A stretch of 63,258 bases of DNA from Prevotellaceae bacterium (GTDB lineage Bacteria > Bacteroidota > Bacteroidia > Bacteroidales > UBA932). A program made the translations under genes and the position numbers. The stretch lies in the NCBI GenBank assembly GCA_031266015.1, contig JAISBU010000034.1:1-63258 (forward strand), read 5' to 3'. Positions 57,001 to 63,258 of the stretch are shown piece by piece. Under the pieces are notes generated by a model. It searched no databases and was not told the origin of the DNA. It saw nothing but the letters and a program-made list of their open reading frames with translations. Each line of letters opens with the position of its first letter. The first letter of the stretch is position 1.

Positions 57001-57268
57001 GCAATTTTTTTGCGTACTCTAATGCATTTTTCCGGTACTCCTTTAAATCTTCACTCGCTGCTATTTCCCGGCCACTAATTTCTACCGGTGCACTTGCTAC
57101 CAGCTTTGCCATTACCCCCTGCTTTGCTTCAATGGCTTGGGCCTCCATAGCCATTGCTGCTTCCAAGTTTTCTTTCCGGGCAGTGGCGGAGTTGGCCGGG
57201 CTATTTTGTTCTTCGACCGCCTGCCCTAAAGGTGCGCTACTTGTAGCTATTTCAAGTGGCTTTTCCAT
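54065..57268 (-). CDS. Polyvalent protein with LPD3-like and Toprim domains
   Basis: The 1067-residue protein appears to be a chain of domains. An N-terminal part (about 75-205: GEYINRDSGAVISLAKGGI, SYDYYVAGLKIGDVDYTVKAV) resembles the LPD3 domain of large polyvalent proteins. A middle part holds several helical segments. A DUF3991-like piece (about 765-840, VHQRQVDKATLDSPIFKGSI) and a Toprim domain (about 875-960, with ENPLDALSHY and FDNDMAGHSF, the acidic metal sites) complete it. The CHC2 zinc finger usual in primases is not seen. Such proteins are thought to be injected with the DNA and to prime or protect it in the recipient. It lies between traK and traN. Confidence 0.75.
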   Translation of the reverse strand: MEKPLEIATSSAPLGQAVEEQNSPANSATARKENLEAAMAMEAQAIEAKQGVMAKLVASAPVEISGREIAASEDLKEYRKNALEYAKKLRGEYINRDSGAVISLAKGGIQETLYHDGGNPAQIQSIAAIPQIIKNGIYVDTIDNEDREKHPFVESYDYYVAGLKIGDVDYTVKAVIAIDKDGQRYYDHALTEVEKRKLLDKAARITNPPLHQGGSSEDLPYKDKRLISILQAPISFADKKNIKVATGWERGADGEWHHHDFFSAPSFEQSRGKEDVNGKTLSYVRFERDAPLEMAVKLIEDFQNGKLQGFYTQETLKKTTTEVTTPEITTQTNNSMEAKEINIDLAKADFIKNLKKEDYNLRYTYNRMDEVQEIIRMNHLLPTKDMPLPIKVKDIDFILFKSKDNGVLADYMCVQNNEKFELYDMSMNTFNEYEKFMSAKLSDNNHSLNTEKKSENIEQSPAERIENEFTQRTMSRNIMMEAKEQKNQATTISEKEPKTYAEFARQFHEKDIASAISFIGKSGQGITTAESTRHLSFLEAHQNLLTEKETSVVMGKVDHGHLKEQYPYLHERASINADKRSPLNEIKAVVGQVKEQGGAWTFESALRVKAHEAALLKRGNLPSEFFPIRQEYNKNIAYQLNATADIKVFMEGSSYKQEHSTERWPRYKKGDTVLLVTDSNGFKNVKTGETGNLFKFIEAEYPKFSEKSATAHFVDVVLSQPTSEMRSKAHVQWMSERTQQPAAMTAGAPAVKKEFHLSDYRLEHLNTADNYLVHQRQVDKATLDSPIFKGSIIQGNKTHYISKVNGKEVEIPKHFNNVIYPFKTSPEAKNQEMTSLLLQYSKKFPVGDKMVDKLFAPGDGKNKAAWFSKLPAEGKVEHLFVMENPLDALSHYQLHKPENALYMATGGRPATAQLALFDEVAKKYGVEHKHLSFDNDMAGHSFDAQYLASKTPQYKIKQAPDSKNEEFIVQYKQLKPEQYAALRQAAKDKPSIVCKDDGSVSVHVKTQEELSRCNKYAAKFLAEDKTLRFTKSEKKDFNDDLKAFKMQSMVQNQNRDVQKTPGKVISR

Positions 57269-57271
57269 TTT

Positions 57272-57922
57272 TTACTTCAAAAAGTTGAAGTTGTAAATAA
57301 GCAGCCCGAACATGTTCTTGTCTGTCCGGTCAATTTCCTTTACAAAGAACGCCATGTTCAGGGGACTTTCTACGGGATTTCCCACAGCGAAAACTGCCCG
57401 CTGCCGGCCGTGAACGACTACCTCAAAATTTTTATCCACCTTTTTGACGGCTATGTCCGTATCGCTTACCGTGTAGTAGAGCCGGGCGTCGAATTTTTTG
57501 TAGTACGCCGTTATCGGCTGTCCGTGATACTCAAATTTTTTGAGGATGTAGTTAAAGGTTGTTTCGTTCATCAGGTTGCGCACGGCTTCTGTACGCTCTG
57601 CATACGAAAACTGGTCGTGGGCGAACATGTTGGCACATACTGACTTAACGAATAGCTTCAAGTCTTTTTCGTCAAGCCCCCTTTCCTGCGGTAGCGCCTT
57701 GTACACCTTGTTCTCGACAGCCACGTACACTTCCCTGTTAATGCGGTCAACCAGCTGAGCATTTTTGTACAGCAGCACAAAGCACACCAGCAGCATGGAG
57801 GCTATTGCCCCGCCTGCGAGCAGGAGGCTGTTAATCTTCATACGGGCGTAATCACGTATCATTATGCCCTTTTCGCCGCTGCTGTCGTTTCGTTTTTTAA
57901 ATTTGTCGAGTAGGCCTGCCAT
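57272..57922 (-). CDS. traK: TraK, VirB8-like protein
   Basis: The 216-residue protein has one N-terminal transmembrane segment (INSLLLAGGAIASMLLVCFVLLY, about 30-52) and a periplasmic alpha/beta domain (about 70-210) of the NTF2-like VirB8 type. TraK of Bacteroides elements has this size and layout. The gene starts 6 bases after the traG stop and ends 3 bases before the polyvalent protein gene. Confidence 0.87.
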   Translation of the reverse strand: MAGLLDKFKKRNDSSGEKGIMIRDYARMKINSLLLAGGAIASMLLVCFVLLYKNAQLVDRINREVYVAVENKVYKALPQERGLDEKDLKLFVKSVCANMFAHDQFSYAERTEAVRNLMNETTFNYILKKFEYHGQPITAYYKKFDARLYYTVSDTDIAVKKVDKNFEVVVHGRQRAVFAVGNPVESPLNMAFFVKEIDRTDKNMFGLLIYNFNFLK

Positions 57923-57928
57923 TTTGGT

Positions 57929-60382
57929 TTAAATTACGTGTGCATTTTTGTCCTTGACCCACTCCTCAATGGCCCGGTTAAACTCATATGCTTCACGCAG
58001 CTTGTTGAAGTGGTTGCGCTCTTTTGGGTTTGATGTGAGTATGGGGTGTATGTTTATGGGTATTTCCACGCCGTAAATGCGGCTGTCCACATTTTTCCGC
58101 TTGATAAAGATTTCACGCCCACCACGCCTGCCCTCTCTTGTTCGCCAATCCTTGCGCATGGAGGCTAGCAAGGCTACTTCACGGTCGGTCAGCGTCAGCA
58201 CCTCTTGTACAAGCTCCAAGTTCTGCCCTGAGTGGTTGAGCAGGTAGATAACATCGCTAGTGCCAATCAGCAGCTCGCCGATTTCGCACTTTTTGATGTC
58301 TCCGGCATTTTGAGATATGATGAGCCCCCGTCCTTTGTGCTTACGAATGGTGCGGTACGTATACTCAATAAATTCTAACATGGACTTAATAAAGAAGCTC
58401 CAAACTTCATCTAATATAAATTCCTTGTACACGTCGGGAAATTTGGCAATATGCTGCAAAGACAGCTCAATGAGCAGCATCGCCACTATCGGAAAAAGAA
58501 CTTTATCCTTTTGAATGCTTTCCAAGTCGAAGCATAGCGCATGGTAGTTGGCAAGGTCTAGCTCGTCTTCGTTGTTCAGGATTTGGCTGTATATGCCGTC
58601 CGTGTACGGGTATAGGACAATGAGCAGGCGCTCAACGTCGAGCTCTCTTTTTTCGGCAGCGCTAAGCAGGGTATTCCAATTTTTCCTGAGAAAAACGCTG
58701 AATTTCTTTAGCGTGGGTACGCCTGGTTGCGCTTCAGCGTAGTTGTAGTACAGCGGAATGAGCTTTAGCAGTACCGCACTTTCAGCGGTGGTAAAAATCT
58801 CCCCTTTTTCCGGGTCTTTAGACAGCAGCGCTATGAACGTGCGCAGAACTATCTGCTTGTCGTTGTCTACAAGGTATTTTCGTGTGCCGTCCGGGCGCAC
58901 CTCCCAGGGGCAGAAAAACGGGTTGAGCTTAAAGGGTTTTTCCTCGGAATGCTCAAGGTACCTTGCCTTGTCTTGCGGTAAGGAGTTGAACAGGTTGCGG
59001 TAGCTGCCGCCCTTGTCGAATACTACCACAATTTCGTTTCGTTGTAAGGCTTGCAAAATGCTAGCGCCTTCCGACATGGACTTACCTGAGCCCGGAGGGC
59101 CTATTTTAATCCCGTTTTGGTTGTTCAAGTCGGTGTGCTGATAGTCGAATAGCATCGGGTTCCCGAAGCGGTCGGTCACCAGCTCCCCTGTCTTGTCGTC
59201 CCGGTAATCGCCCTCAAGGTTCAGGTAGCCCACGCCTACCAGTGAGGGTACGAGTACTCGCCGGAAGTTTTGGGAGCCGTTGCCGGGAAAAGCCGCAAAA
59301 AACAGGTTGGCGGCATCTACGCTTTCTTCCACTATCCGGCAATTTTCTACCCGCTTGAGCGCCTGCTTTGCCACCTCTAGCCTTTCGCGCTGCTCTTGGA
59401 CGGTGTCGCCCCACACCAGCACGTTTACCCCAAGCTCGCACAGGGGGTAGGGCTGGTTGTCGAGCTGTTTGAGCATGGCCCCCAGCTGTTCCCCCCGGCT
59501 GGCCAGCCGTTTAAAAAAGCGTACATCCGGAAGCATCTCGCAGAACGTCTGCTCGTTACGGAAGCGTTTTAACCCTACTTCTCTGCTTACCTTCCGGAGG
59601 TTTACCACCGCTATATGTGGTAGCTGCAGGTCGTTTCCAATGGGGTAGGTAAGCGGGTGAATAACGCAATTTTCTTCGCCCATGTAGGGCTTATTGGCCA
59701 CCTCCGCAAACTGTACCCCCTGCTCCAACAGGCTGATCATGGATAGCTTATGGCCGCCTAAGGTGAGCTTTCCGGAGTCGAGATTATTCAGCTCCAGCTC
59801 GTAGCTGGTGCTGGTGCTGCCAATATCCAGGTTGGCCAGCTGGTACTTTAGCCGCTCAAAGTCCTCGCCGCTCATGTGCTTTGCTCCAAGCCCGGCTATG
59901 CCGTTGAGCGTTCCCAACAGGTCGTTACCTATGTCGATGCACTCCTGCTTGAGCATATCTATGCTGTTAAAAGCGCTGACATTCAGCTCCATACCGCCCT
60001 TGCTAAAGAGCGTACCTAGTACGTCCGCCTTTTTGTACTTTTTTGGCATGAGCTCAATAAATAGCCAGCCTTTAGTAGTGAGCCTTGTACGGGAAGCCAG
60101 CTCGTTAAGCGCCTCGCTTACCACGTCCTCGCCCTCCACCCGCAGCGGTGAGGGTACTTCATCCGTCCACCGCAGCAGCTGGAGGTTGGCGTAGTCTGGC
60201 AGCTCATGTACAATGCGGTTGATGCGCTGGCTGACCTCGCCGATTTCGGAGGCGGTAAAGCTTTCGTAATCGTACAGTTCCAGCGCCAGGCCGTAGCACG
60301 CCCTGCCGTCCTTGTATAGCTGCACGCCGTCCTCGTAGTGCAGGTAGGGCAGCACATCCTCGTATGTCCGTTGCTTACTCAC
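57929..60382 (-). CDS. traG: TraG, VirB4-family ATPase
   Basis: The 817-residue ATPase powers assembly and DNA transfer. The N-terminal half (to about 400) is the VirB4-specific domain. Walker A is GPPGSGKS (428-435) and Walker B lies in EFILDEVWSFF (about 660-670), followed by the motif RGLIISQNAGDI. Length and order after traF are normal for Bacteroides TraG. The start overlaps the traF stop by 8 bases. Confidence 0.94.
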   Translation of the reverse strand: MSKQRTYEDVLPYLHYEDGVQLYKDGRACYGLALELYDYESFTASEIGEVSQRINRIVHELPDYANLQLLRWTDEVPSPLRVEGEDVVSEALNELASRTRLTTKGWLFIELMPKKYKKADVLGTLFSKGGMELNVSAFNSIDMLKQECIDIGNDLLGTLNGIAGLGAKHMSGEDFERLKYQLANLDIGSTSTSYELELNNLDSGKLTLGGHKLSMISLLEQGVQFAEVANKPYMGEENCVIHPLTYPIGNDLQLPHIAVVNLRKVSREVGLKRFRNEQTFCEMLPDVRFFKRLASRGEQLGAMLKQLDNQPYPLCELGVNVLVWGDTVQEQRERLEVAKQALKRVENCRIVEESVDAANLFFAAFPGNGSQNFRRVLVPSLVGVGYLNLEGDYRDDKTGELVTDRFGNPMLFDYQHTDLNNQNGIKIGPPGSGKSMSEGASILQALQRNEIVVVFDKGGSYRNLFNSLPQDKARYLEHSEEKPFKLNPFFCPWEVRPDGTRKYLVDNDKQIVLRTFIALLSKDPEKGEIFTTAESAVLLKLIPLYYNYAEAQPGVPTLKKFSVFLRKNWNTLLSAAEKRELDVERLLIVLYPYTDGIYSQILNNEDELDLANYHALCFDLESIQKDKVLFPIVAMLLIELSLQHIAKFPDVYKEFILDEVWSFFIKSMLEFIEYTYRTIRKHKGRGLIISQNAGDIKKCEIGELLIGTSDVIYLLNHSGQNLELVQEVLTLTDREVALLASMRKDWRTREGRRGGREIFIKRKNVDSRIYGVEIPINIHPILTSNPKERNHFNKLREAYEFNRAIEEWVKDKNAHVI

Positions 60383-60686
60383 TTTTGGTTACTCTTATCA
60401 GCTTGGGTTGCCACAGGCGAAATTGCACTACGCTTACGGCGTAGCTCTTGTACTTATGCCGGCTCATACGGCGAAGCATGATGATAGTAGCCACCAGCAG
60501 CGCAACCATGAACAGGTAGAAAAGCGAGCCGAGCGCATATCCGAATATATCTAGTAACGTGGGAATCAGTATTATAGCTAGACCTTCTGCAAGGATAAAC
60601 TTGGTGTCGGAGTAGGGGATCCCAAAAACCTTGATTTCCGTTTCTAAAATTTTGAGCACAGCTCCCTTGTTAATGTGCGATTTCAT
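60375..60686 (-). CDS. traF: TraF, VirB3-like inner membrane protein
   Basis: The start chosen is ATG 60686 (MKSHINKGAV), which overlaps the traE stop (ATGA); a frame to 60836 adds Cys-rich nonsense from antisense DNA. The 103-residue protein has KGAVLKILETEIKVFGIPYSD, two transmembrane segments (about 32-50 and 52-70) and a basic tail, as in TraF/DUF4133. It works next to the VirB4 ATPase. Confidence 0.88.
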   Translation of the reverse strand: MKSHINKGAVLKILETEIKVFGIPYSDTKFILAEGLAIILIPTLLDIFGYALGSLFYLFMVALLVATIIMLRRMSRHKYKSYAVSVVQFRLWQPKLIRVTKSE

Positions 60687-61033
60687 GAATTTAATCCGAT
60701 TACAGTACCAAAATCTAAACCGCTTATTTTTTCTACAATCGTTGGAAGAACACGGAGCACAAGCGCACCCAGTAGAATGTAGCCGCCAATCTGCATGGCT
60801 GTCTTTTTGCCCATAACAAGCATAATCGCAAACCATACAACGCCCAGAACAATGGCAATGCCTAGAATGATGTTTATAATAGGCCTAATTTCATCGGCCC
60901 ACACATCCGAAATTTCATCGGCGCCCTCTGCTGCATGTGCAGCGGTAGCTAGCAGGAAGAGTAGCAGGCTGGGTAGATACTTTCTACCCAGCGCAAGCAG
61001 TGCGCTACCCCGTTTTTTTAGTTGTTGCTTCAT
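60683..61033 (-). CDS. traE: TraE, VirB2-like pilin-type protein
   Basis: The 116-residue protein has a long N-terminal signal (LLFLLATAAHA, about 24-34), two transmembrane segments (about 52-72 and 80-98) and a short polar end (SGLDFGTVIGLNS). This is the layout of TraE/DUF4134 proteins. It overlaps traF by four bases. Confidence 0.87.
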   Translation of the reverse strand: MKQQLKKRGSALLALGRKYLPSLLLFLLATAAHAAEGADEISDVWADEIRPIINIILGIAIVLGVVWFAIMLVMGKKTAMQIGGYILLGALVLRVLPTIVEKISGLDFGTVIGLNS

Positions 61034-61088
61034 TTTTTGTGTTTAATAGTTAATAAAAAAAGGGAGGTTAAATAAAACTCTATACAGG

Positions 61089-61457
61089 CTAAGCGTCCTC
61101 GCTATCGGCAGGTTTGTCTGCAATAGCAGGGGTATTCACGGGACTGCCCTGTAGCGTGAAGTTGTCCACAGTAATGTGTGTCCTGCCTACAGCACTTCCG
61201 GAGGCTACGCTTAGCCAGGCCTGTGCTTTTGGTTTTCCGGAAATGGTAATGGCTGTGCCTTTTTTGAGATAGTCAGCTAGCTTAGCGCCGGAGCTATCTT
61301 TTTTGCGCCAGATCGTGGCGTTGTACCACGTCGTTTCCTTGTTGCCTTTTGAGCTTTTTTCAACTACCGCAACGGAAAAAGTGAGCGCCATGCTCTCGTC
61401 AAACTCCTTAGCTTCGGCATCCGAGCCAAGGCGGCCGGCGATGGTAATTAGTTGCAT
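61089..61457 (-). CDS. ssb: Single-stranded DNA-binding protein
   Basis: The 122-residue protein has the OB-fold pattern of SSB: ITIAGRLGSDAEAKEF at the start, ALTFSVAVVEK, TTWYNATIWRKK (conserved WY), LADYLKKGTAITISGKP. It lacks the acidic DDDIPF tip; the end reads ADKPADSEDA. Element-coded SSB proteins coat the incoming strand in the recipient. It lies between the membrane protein genes and traE. Confidence 0.92.
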   Translation of the reverse strand: MQLITIAGRLGSDAEAKEFDESMALTFSVAVVEKSSKGNKETTWYNATIWRKKDSSGAKLADYLKKGTAITISGKPKAQAWLSVASGSAVGRTHITVDNFTLQGSPVNTPAIADKPADSEDA

Positions 61458-61476
61458 AGTTATGGTTTTAGTTAAA

Positions 61477-61782
61477 TTAAAAAATGCTATCTATAAGCAG
61501 CAGCACGACGATGTAAGCGCCGAGCGCCCAGGTGTTGATGAGCTTGAATTTTAATGCGCCTTTAACGCTGTGCTTTGCCACATCTGCCAACCCGTACACG
61601 TACAGCCCTAGTGTAAGGGCTGAAGAAATGGCAAATAGCAAGCTTTTCCACGTAAAGTACATGTGTATAGCTTGTGCCTGTATCAGCAGTATGAAGCTAA
61701 TAAAGAGCATGCTGCTGATGGCCCTGCGCAGCTGCTTTTTTCGCAGCTTGTTTTCAAGGGTTATTTCGTGAGGTGTTTTCAT
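61477..61782 (-). CDS. Small membrane protein of the tra operon
   Basis: The start chosen is ATG 61782, which overlaps the preceding stop (ATGA). The 101-residue protein has a basic N-terminus (ENKLRKKQLRRAISS) and three hydrophobic segments (about 22-38, 43-62 and 80-98). No family recognised. Its place just ahead of ssb and traE suggests a role in transfer. Confidence 0.65.
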   Translation of the reverse strand: MKTPHEITLENKLRKKQLRRAISSMLFISFILLIQAQAIHMYFTWKSLLFAISSALTLGLYVYGLADVAKHSVKGALKFKLINTWALGAYIVVLLLIDSIF

Positions 61783-61898
61783 TGTTTTAGCATGTAATTG
61801 TTTATAACAAAGACCAGTACGAGCAAAACTGTTATAAGAAACACCAGTACGGGCAGCCAAGTAAGAAGCTCAGCTGATAATTTGTTTTGTGATTTCAT
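61779..61898 (-). CDS. 39-residue single-span membrane protein
   Basis: From ATG 61898 the frame encodes MKSQNKLSAELL and then one long transmembrane segment (WLPVLVFLITVLLVLVFVIN, about 14-33) with the tail NYMLKQ. The stop overlaps the next start by four bases, an arrangement that supports translation. Function unknown. Confidence 0.6.
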   Translation of the reverse strand: MKSQNKLSAELLTWLPVLVFLITVLLVLVFVINNYMLKQ

Positions 61899-61906
61899 GT
61901 AAATTG

Positions 61907-62113
61907 CTACTTCGTTATTAATGTAAAACATTTGCAACAATGGCACAGAACCCTGATTTTGCCTTGCAAATTTTTGTGTATTTCTACCACAGGCTTTCCA
62001 CATGCAGCGCAGCGCACCAGCGTGTAGTCAGACGTAGGCGGTGATGTGTCCCTAGTGGTTGTTATTTTCCGGGTCAGAATCAACGTGAAACTCTTTTTTG
62101 TAGAACTCCTCAA
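61907..62113 (-). CDS. Small zinc-ribbon protein (Com-like)
   Basis: The C-terminal half contains VRCAACGKPVVEI and KIRVLCHCCKCFTLIT, a four-cysteine zinc ribbon like that of the Mu Com translational regulator. No ATG is available: the frame opens at a TTG (62113) inside the upstream gene, and another TTG some 12 codons later is an alternative. The N-terminal 25 residues may not be translated. It may bind RNA or be a small accessory protein. Confidence 0.55.
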   Translation of the reverse strand: MRSSTKKSFTLILTRKITTTRDTSPPTSDYTLVRCAACGKPVVEIHKNLQGKIRVLCHCCKCFTLITK

Positions 62114-62567
62114 ATTGCGCTATATCGTAGCTGCCGGTGTCAACAGGTATATCGTCATCATCACTTTGTGGCGGAGGCTCTTCGTGCTTTTTTCTTCTCT
62201 TGGGCTGTTTTTCGCCCATTTTTTCAATATCCCGCTGCAGCAACTCTCGCTCTGAAAGCTGAGGAGCGTTGAACGCGTGCGGTTGATAGTCGCTGTCGGT
62301 GTAGTGTCGCTGCATTTTTAGCAGCATGTCAGCTGTGGCCTTAGGGCTACGAACAAACCTATGCCCCTTTGCCGGGTAGCGCAGCTGCTCCCACCTCCAA
62401 CGCCACCACTTTACCCTTGCGCTTATTTTTTTGCCTAGCTTGTGTCTTTTTTCATGGCTTTTTTTCCATATCAGCACTAGCAGCCAGCCGACAGCCAGTA
62501 GCAGCGTAGCTACAATGAGTGCATCGCTTGGCGTAAGCATAAAAGGGATATGAAAAAAAAAGTCCAT
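62052..62567 (-). CDS. Membrane-anchored hypothetical protein of the tra operon
   Basis: The 171-residue protein has one N-terminal transmembrane segment (ALIVATLLLAVGWLLVLIW, about 16-34), a very basic and Trp-rich stretch (HEKRHKLGKKISARVKWWRW, about 38-57) and an acidic C-terminus (DDDDIPVDTG and DSDPEN). No family is recognised. Its start shares a base with the stop of the upstream gene (ATG 62567). Confidence 0.6.
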   Translation of the reverse strand: MDFFFHIPFMLTPSDALIVATLLLAVGWLLVLIWKKSHEKRHKLGKKISARVKWWRWRWEQLRYPAKGHRFVRSPKATADMLLKMQRHYTDSDYQPHAFNAPQLSERELLQRDIEKMGEKQPKRRKKHEEPPPQSDDDDIPVDTGSYDIAQFEEFYKKEFHVDSDPENNNH

Positions 62568-62908
62568 TAAAACAGCGTCAGCTGAAAAAAAATTGCTCTT
62601 TTTTCTCGCAGCGAGGTAATATCTTTTTCGTACAGCGCTCTGTCTTCGTACTTTTTGCTCTCAAAAAATACAACCCCGCAGTCTATAATTTTTCTCAGCT
62701 CCCCTTTTTTGTCATCCGCCGGCACAGCATTGTTGTCTTGCCGGCATGCTACAATTTTGTACGTCCTTACACTACGAAAAAAGTAGCCAAATACAACCCC
62801 GCCGGGCGTGTCCGCCGAGGTGATGCGCACTGAAAGGTACTTCCCCGAAAAAGTAAATACGGTGGTCGGGTTCATACATACGCCTGTATCGTCGAATAGG
62901 TAGGCCAT
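62567..62908 (-). CDS. Hypothetical protein
   Basis: The 113-residue protein is beta-rich in its first half (TTVFTFSGKYLSVRITSAD, VVFGYFFRSVRTYKIVAC) and helical at the end. No signal, membrane span or known motif. It sits between the repeat protein gene and the membrane-anchored protein gene with almost no spacing, so it belongs to the same operon. Confidence 0.6.
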   Translation of the reverse strand: MAYLFDDTGVCMNPTTVFTFSGKYLSVRITSADTPGGVVFGYFFRSVRTYKIVACRQDNNAVPADDKKGELRKIIDCGVVFFESKKYEDRALYEKDITSLREKRAIFFQLTLF

Positions 62909-62921
62909 GCTATTTTATTTT

Positions 62922-63248
62922 TCAGTAATTGGCGCTAAATAGTTGTTTTTTACACTTTGCTGGCGTGTTAGGATTGTCGGCGACATTCCTGCGAATATGT
63001 TCGTTGCTGTCCTTAGCCAGCTCCATCAGCGTGTCCACCGGCGTGTTGGGGTTACAGGCAACGCTCCTGCGAGTATAGTTGTCATCGTCCTTTGTCAGCT
63101 CCACCAGCACGTTAGCCGGTGTGTTGGGGTTATCGGCAACGTTACGGCGAACCTTATTGTTGCTGTCTTTCGCCAGCTCCGCTAGCGTGTTGGCCGGTGT
63201 GCTGGGGCTACCTGCAACGCTCTTAGGTTTTGTAAGATTTTCATTCAT
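62922..63248 (-). CDS. Leucine-rich repeat variant (LRV)-like protein
   Basis: The 108-residue protein consists of about three and a half copies of a 24-residue unit with the pattern xVAxNPNTPxxxLxELAKDxNxxVRR (for example VRRNVADNPNTPANVLVELT). This fits LRV/HEAT-like helical repeats that bind proteins. It lacks the N-terminal iron-sulfur cluster part of the classical LRV protein. It is the most upstream complete gene of the tra operon in the window; the operon start lies further right. Confidence 0.75.
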   Translation of the reverse strand: MNENLTKPKSVAGSPSTPANTLAELAKDSNNKVRRNVADNPNTPANVLVELTKDDDNYTRRSVACNPNTPVDTLMELAKDSNEHIRRNVADNPNTPAKCKKQLFSANY

Positions 63249-63258
63249 ACTGCTTTAC

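Larger units (their letters stand above)
30116..63258. mobile_element. Integrative conjugative element, left part (right end outside window)
   Basis: From the tRNA-Pro 3' end to the end of the window the genes are integrase, partition, mobilization and tra genes with accessory genes, with no housekeeping gene among them. Modules: integrase (30267), parA operon (31730-33252, leftward), control region (33253-34088), mobilization operon (34089-36560), DUF4160/DUF2442 pair, and the leftward tra operon (37358-63248). The tra set is of the Bacteroidetes (CTnDOT-like) kind but the gene order differs. The right attachment site should be a direct repeat of the tRNA 3' end and is not in this window. 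Confidence 0.92.

Noticed and set aside
60687-60836. N-terminal extension of traF
   Set aside because: The extra 50 residues are Cys-rich antisense of the traE gene; the internal ATG overlaps the traE stop in the usual way.

Overview
The window comes from a member of the Bacteroidota, most likely a Bacteroidales that has a type IX secretion system. Evidence: a SusC/SusD pair, promoters of the Bacteroidetes type (TTTG, about 19-20 bases, TAnnTTTG) in front of many genes, porT next to ubiE, a conserved 29-residue basic protein after an HU gene, and a Bacteroides-type tra gene set. I cannot name the genus from sequence alone.

Bases 1-30115 are chromosomal. From the left: a SusD (3' part outside the window) and SusC nutrient-uptake pair with a membrane-tethered DUF6377-type regulator; then pheA-tyrA-aroF, the phenylalanine/tyrosine branch operon. 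In front of pheA lies what reads as a complete ribosome-mediated attenuator: a 25-codon leader peptide rich in Phe and Tyr, a terminator just before pheA, and a competing antiterminator pairing. Next come an endonuclease/exonuclease/phosphatase-family protein, a rhomboid protease, mutL, several lipoproteins, the ubiE-porT-Omp85 operon, an FKBP-type isomerase, an agmatinase-family enzyme, a nitroreductase, an outer-membrane barrel, tRNA-Met and rplS, HU, the small basic protein and RNase E/G.

Bases 30116-63258 are the left part of an integrative conjugative element (ICE) inserted at the 3' end of tRNA-Pro(GGG). The right end is outside the window. It contains: a tyrosine recombinase preceded by helically phased repeats; a parA operon with two related DUF3408-like proteins; an 836-base control region with tandem repeats, a candidate oriT and two divergent mRNA leaders that carry the same terminator-type hairpin 20 bases before the first start codon; a mobilization operon (BfmA/BtgA-like protein, MuF-C-like protein, DUF5712-type relaxase with internal repeats); a DUF4160/DUF2442 pair; and a long leftward tra operon.

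The tra operon encodes the conjugation machine: TraE (VirB2-like), TraF (VirB3-like), TraG (VirB4), TraK (VirB8), TraN (VirB9), TraM (VirB10), TraO, TraJ (VirB6), a VirB5-like protein and the VirD4 coupling ATPase. Mixed with these are SSB, a 1067-residue polyvalent protein with a Toprim domain, a second MuF-C-like protein, and a 2052-residue repeat protein ending in a type IX sorting domain. Three small genes (a lipoprotein and two single-span membrane proteins) run against the operon from their own promoters, and two of them sit between 139-base direct repeats of the traO 3' end. The most unusual points are the element-borne type IX adhesin embedded in tra genes, the duplicated terminator leaders, the paired MuF-C proteins, and the pheA attenuator.
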